DNA from: an uncultured Archangium sp.
GTDB taxonomy: Bacteria > Myxococcota > Myxococcia > Myxococcales > Myxococcaceae
Length of the DNA stretch: 6,208 nt
Reading direction: 5' to 3'
Assembly (NCBI GenBank): GCA_946479335.1
Contig: CAMLFP010000336.1
Span: 1 to 6,208 of the forward strand
In this document: piece after piece, positions 5,051 to 6,208 of the stretch
Layout of the letters: every line of letters begins with the position of its first letter
Position numbering within the stretch: the stretch's first letter is position 1
Notes under the pieces: model-generated
What the model saw: the letters and a program-made list of their open reading frames with translations, nothing else
Told to the model about the DNA's origin: nothing
Databases searched by the model: none
Made by a program: the position numbers and the translations under genes

Positions 5051-5824
5051 TCAGGCGTCGAGCACCGCGCGCAGCAGATCGGGCCGGTCGGTCATGATGC
5101 CGCCGACGCCGTCGGCGATCGCGCGGCGCATGTCGTCGGGCGCGTCCACCGTCCACACGTTGATCCACTTGTCGTGCGCCGCGGCCACGCGCGCGAGGTC
5201 GGCGTCGAAGAGCTGCACGCCCTCGTAGAAATACGGCATGTCGAGCACCGTGTAGCGCTCGTCGTTCTGTGGCGGCTCGCCGCCTCTGGTGGGCAGCACG
5301 AACGCCGCCAGTGCGTTGGCGGGGAAGAAGAAGCACCCGCCGGGGAGCGTCTCGACGAGCTGCTCCGCGACGGCGTCGTGCTCGCTGCCGATGCACAGGC
5401 GGTGCAGCACGTTCTCGCGCTTCACCAGCTCGGCGAAGGGCGCCACGGCGCTCGCGGTCTTCACCTCGACGTTGAGGTGCAGGGTGGGGAAGGCGCGCAG
5501 CACCTCGATGAAGCGGGGCAGGCCGATGCCCTGACCGCGGAGCGGGGTGTGGAAGGCCGCGTCGAGCGTCGCGAGCTGGCTCCAGGTCAATGCAGAGAGT
5601 TCTCCGCTGCCGTCGGTGCAGCGCTCAAGCGTCGCGTCGTGCGCCACCACGACCTCTCCGTCGGCCGACGCGTGCACGTCGAGCTCGAGCAGGTCGGTGC
5701 GGTGCAGCTCCACGGCCTTGCGGAACGCGTAGAGCGTGTTCTCCGGGTAGAGCCCGGCGCCGCCCCGGTGCGCGCTGTGGAGGGGCTTTTTGAGCCCTGA
5801 GAAAAAGGGATGGGAGAGGCTCAC
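5051..5824 (-). CDS. ugpQ: Glycerophosphodiester phosphodiesterase (cytoplasmic UgpQ type)
   Basis: A 257-aa GDPD-family TIM-barrel enzyme that hydrolyses glycerophosphodiesters (from phospholipid turnover) to sn-glycerol 3-phosphate and an alcohol. Visible motifs: catalytic HRGG (19-22), PENT (27-30), metal-binding E47 and D49 in LLELDVH, general acid/base H62 in VVAHD (59-63), the third metal ligand E120 in LNVEVKT (117-123), the late-barrel WINVWTVD (220-227) and terminal GGIMTDRPDLL (241-251). Length is typical. No signal peptide is present, which separates it from periplasmic GlpQ enzymes and gives the UgpQ-like assignment. The start is GTG 5822-5824, preceded by GGAG (complement of 5832-5835) with a 7-nt spacer. 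It lies divergent to a lipoprotein gene and convergent with the kinase. No glycerol-3-phosphate transport genes are next to it. Confidence 0.93.
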   Translation of the reverse strand: MSLSHPFFSGLKKPLHSAHRGGAGLYPENTLYAFRKAVELHRTDLLELDVHASADGEVVVAHDATLERCTDGSGELSALTWSQLATLDAAFHTPLRGQGIGLPRFIEVLRAFPTLHLNVEVKTASAVAPFAELVKRENVLHRLCIGSEHDAVAEQLVETLPGGCFFFPANALAAFVLPTRGGEPPQNDERYTVLDMPYFYEGVQLFDADLARVAAAHDKWINVWTVDAPDDMRRAIADGVGGIMTDRPDLLRAVLDA

Positions 5825-5840
5825 GTGACGACTCCGTGGC

Positions 5841-5868
5841 TTGCTTCGGTTGGGAACCCTCGTGTAAC
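5841..5868 (+). promoter_or_regulatory. Possible sigma-70-like promoter for the lipoprotein gene
   Basis: TTGCTT (5841-5846) and TGTAAC (5863-5868) lie 16 bp apart and match three and four consensus bases, in the only relatively AT-containing intergenic stretch near this gene. They would give a leader of about 40 nt. In addition, GAACC (5854-5858) and GGTTC (5878-5882) form a 5-bp inverted repeat across the proposed -10 and start site, a possible operator. All of this is pattern matching on weak signals. Confidence 0.25.
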
Positions 5869-5902
5869 AGCGGCCACGGTTCGCCGGGCCGAATTACTGA
5901 CT

Positions 5903-5906
5903 GGAG
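5903..5906 (+). promoter_or_regulatory. Ribosome binding site of the lipoprotein gene
   Basis: GGAG lies 10 nt before ATG 5917-5919, somewhat long but acceptable. The ATG is directly followed by a Lys/Arg-containing signal peptide, which supports this start. Confidence 0.5.
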
Positions 5907-5916
5907 TCGCACGCAC

Positions 5917-6208
5917 ATGAAGCTTCGTTTTCTGATCTCTGGAGTCGCCGTTCTGCTCGCCGTTGGCTGTGACGTGCGCAACAAGCCCGACTCCGGGAGC
6001 GGCGGAGGCACGGGCTTCACCGGTGGTGGCGTCGGGACGACCGGCGGCGGCAGCACCACCACGGGCGGCGGCGCGGGCGGTGGCTCCGGCAACGTCGGTG
6101 GTGGCTCCGGCAACGTTGGCGGCGGCTCCGGCAACGTCGGTGGTGGCTCCGGCAACGTGGGCGGCGGCACCGGCAACTTCGGGTGGGACGGTGGCACCAG
6201 CGTCGAGG
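5917..6208 (+). CDS. Secreted lipoprotein with Gly/Ser/Asn heptad repeats, N-terminal part
   Basis: The open frame starts at ATG 5917 and runs off the right edge (97 codons seen). Residues 1-18 form a type II signal peptide: MKLRF, a hydrophobic core ISGVAVLLA, and lipobox AVGC with the lipidated cysteine at C18. After cleavage the protein would be anchored by C18; the next residue is Asp, which in Escherichia coli favours the inner membrane, although sorting rules differ in myxobacteria. Residues 24-53 are a low-complexity Gly/Ser/Thr linker, followed by five heptads (GGGSGNV four times, then GGGTGNF) at 54-88, and then a less repetitive segment GWDGGTSVE. Such glycine-rich linkers often tether an extracellular C-terminal domain to the membrane; that domain lies outside the window, so the function cannot be named. 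The gene is divergent from the phosphodiesterase gene. Confidence 0.85.
   Translation, partial: MKLRFLISGVAVLLAVGCDVRNKPDSGSGGGTGFTGGGVGTTGGGSTTTGGGAGGGSGNVGGGSGNVGGGSGNVGGGSGNVGGGTGNFGWDGGTSVE
6076..6180 (+). repeat. Five in-frame 21-bp tandem repeats within the lipoprotein gene
   Basis: Copies lie at 6076-6096, 6097-6117, 6118-6138, 6139-6159 and 6160-6180. The first four encode GGGSGNV and the last encodes GGGTGNF. The core GGCTCCGGCAACGT is invariant in copies 1-4, while the glycine codons alternate between GGT-rich and GGC-rich from copy 2 on. Copies 2+3 and 4+5 therefore look like a duplicated 42-bp unit. The last copy is the most diverged, as expected at an array edge. Confidence 0.93.

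Noticed and set aside
5783..5797. GGGCT/AGCCC inverted repeat with T-rich loop as a terminator
   Set aside because: The stem is only 5 bp, has no T tract after it on either strand, and lies inside the first codons of the phosphodiesterase gene.
6076..6180. CRISPR-like array
   Set aside because: The 21-bp units are contiguous with no spacers, keep the reading frame and encode a heptad; they are protein-coding tandem repeats.
5625..6197. Minus-strand frame encoding a proline-rich PPPTLPE repeat protein
   Set aside because: The repeat is the complement of the Gly-Ser-Asn codons of the lipoprotein. The frame also runs into the phosphodiesterase gene out of frame, and the plus strand has a proper signal peptide and lipobox.

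Overview
The window is a gene-dense stretch of very GC-rich DNA with strong third-position G/C preference and long antisense shadow frames. Together with a Gly/Ser/Asn-rich tandem-repeat lipoprotein, an ECF sigma factor with an unusual partner gene and an orphan membrane histidine kinase, this suggests a myxobacterium or relative (Myxococcota). That assignment is inference from composition and gene style; there is no rRNA or marker gene that proves it.

Layout. The left edge carries the 3' end of nadC (NAD biosynthesis, + strand). Its reading frame is interrupted at 41-43, just before the recognisable homology begins, and the first ~45 bases do not look like nadC. Converging on nadC with an 8-bp overlap is a two-gene minus-strand unit (1475 down to 186): a PPP-type metallophosphoesterase followed, 6 nt later, by an Fe-S uracil-DNA glycosylase family protein. 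A 134-bp divergent intergenic region (1476-1609) separates it from a four-gene plus-strand run (1610-5047): ECF sigma factor, a 383-aa protein of unknown family, cutA, and a six-helix membrane histidine kinase. Spacings in the run are 12 nt, a 4-nt overlap and 13 nt, so it reads as one operon. The kinase converges, with 3 bp between stops, on a minus-strand cytoplasmic glycerophosphodiester phosphodiesterase gene. A 92-bp divergent region (5825-5916) then leads to a lipoprotein gene that runs off the right edge and contains five 21-bp tandem repeats.

The most interesting part is the sigma-factor operon. The gene directly after the sigma factor has a near-perfect Shine-Dalgarno sequence and encodes a soluble protein. 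Its residues about 229-270 resemble the helical anti-sigma (zinc-finger, ZAS-like) pattern but have none of the zinc ligands, and they are flanked by a long helical N-terminus and a beta-rich C-terminus. I propose it as a candidate non-zinc, non-membrane anti-sigma factor or sigma regulator. It is translationally coupled to cutA and followed by a sensor kinase, so the operon may link metal or envelope stress to a dedicated sigma factor. This is a hypothesis from sequence pattern and gene order only.

No tRNA, rRNA, CRISPR array, insertion sequence or attachment site was seen. No intrinsic terminator was found; both convergent gene pairs lack room for one between their stop codons.
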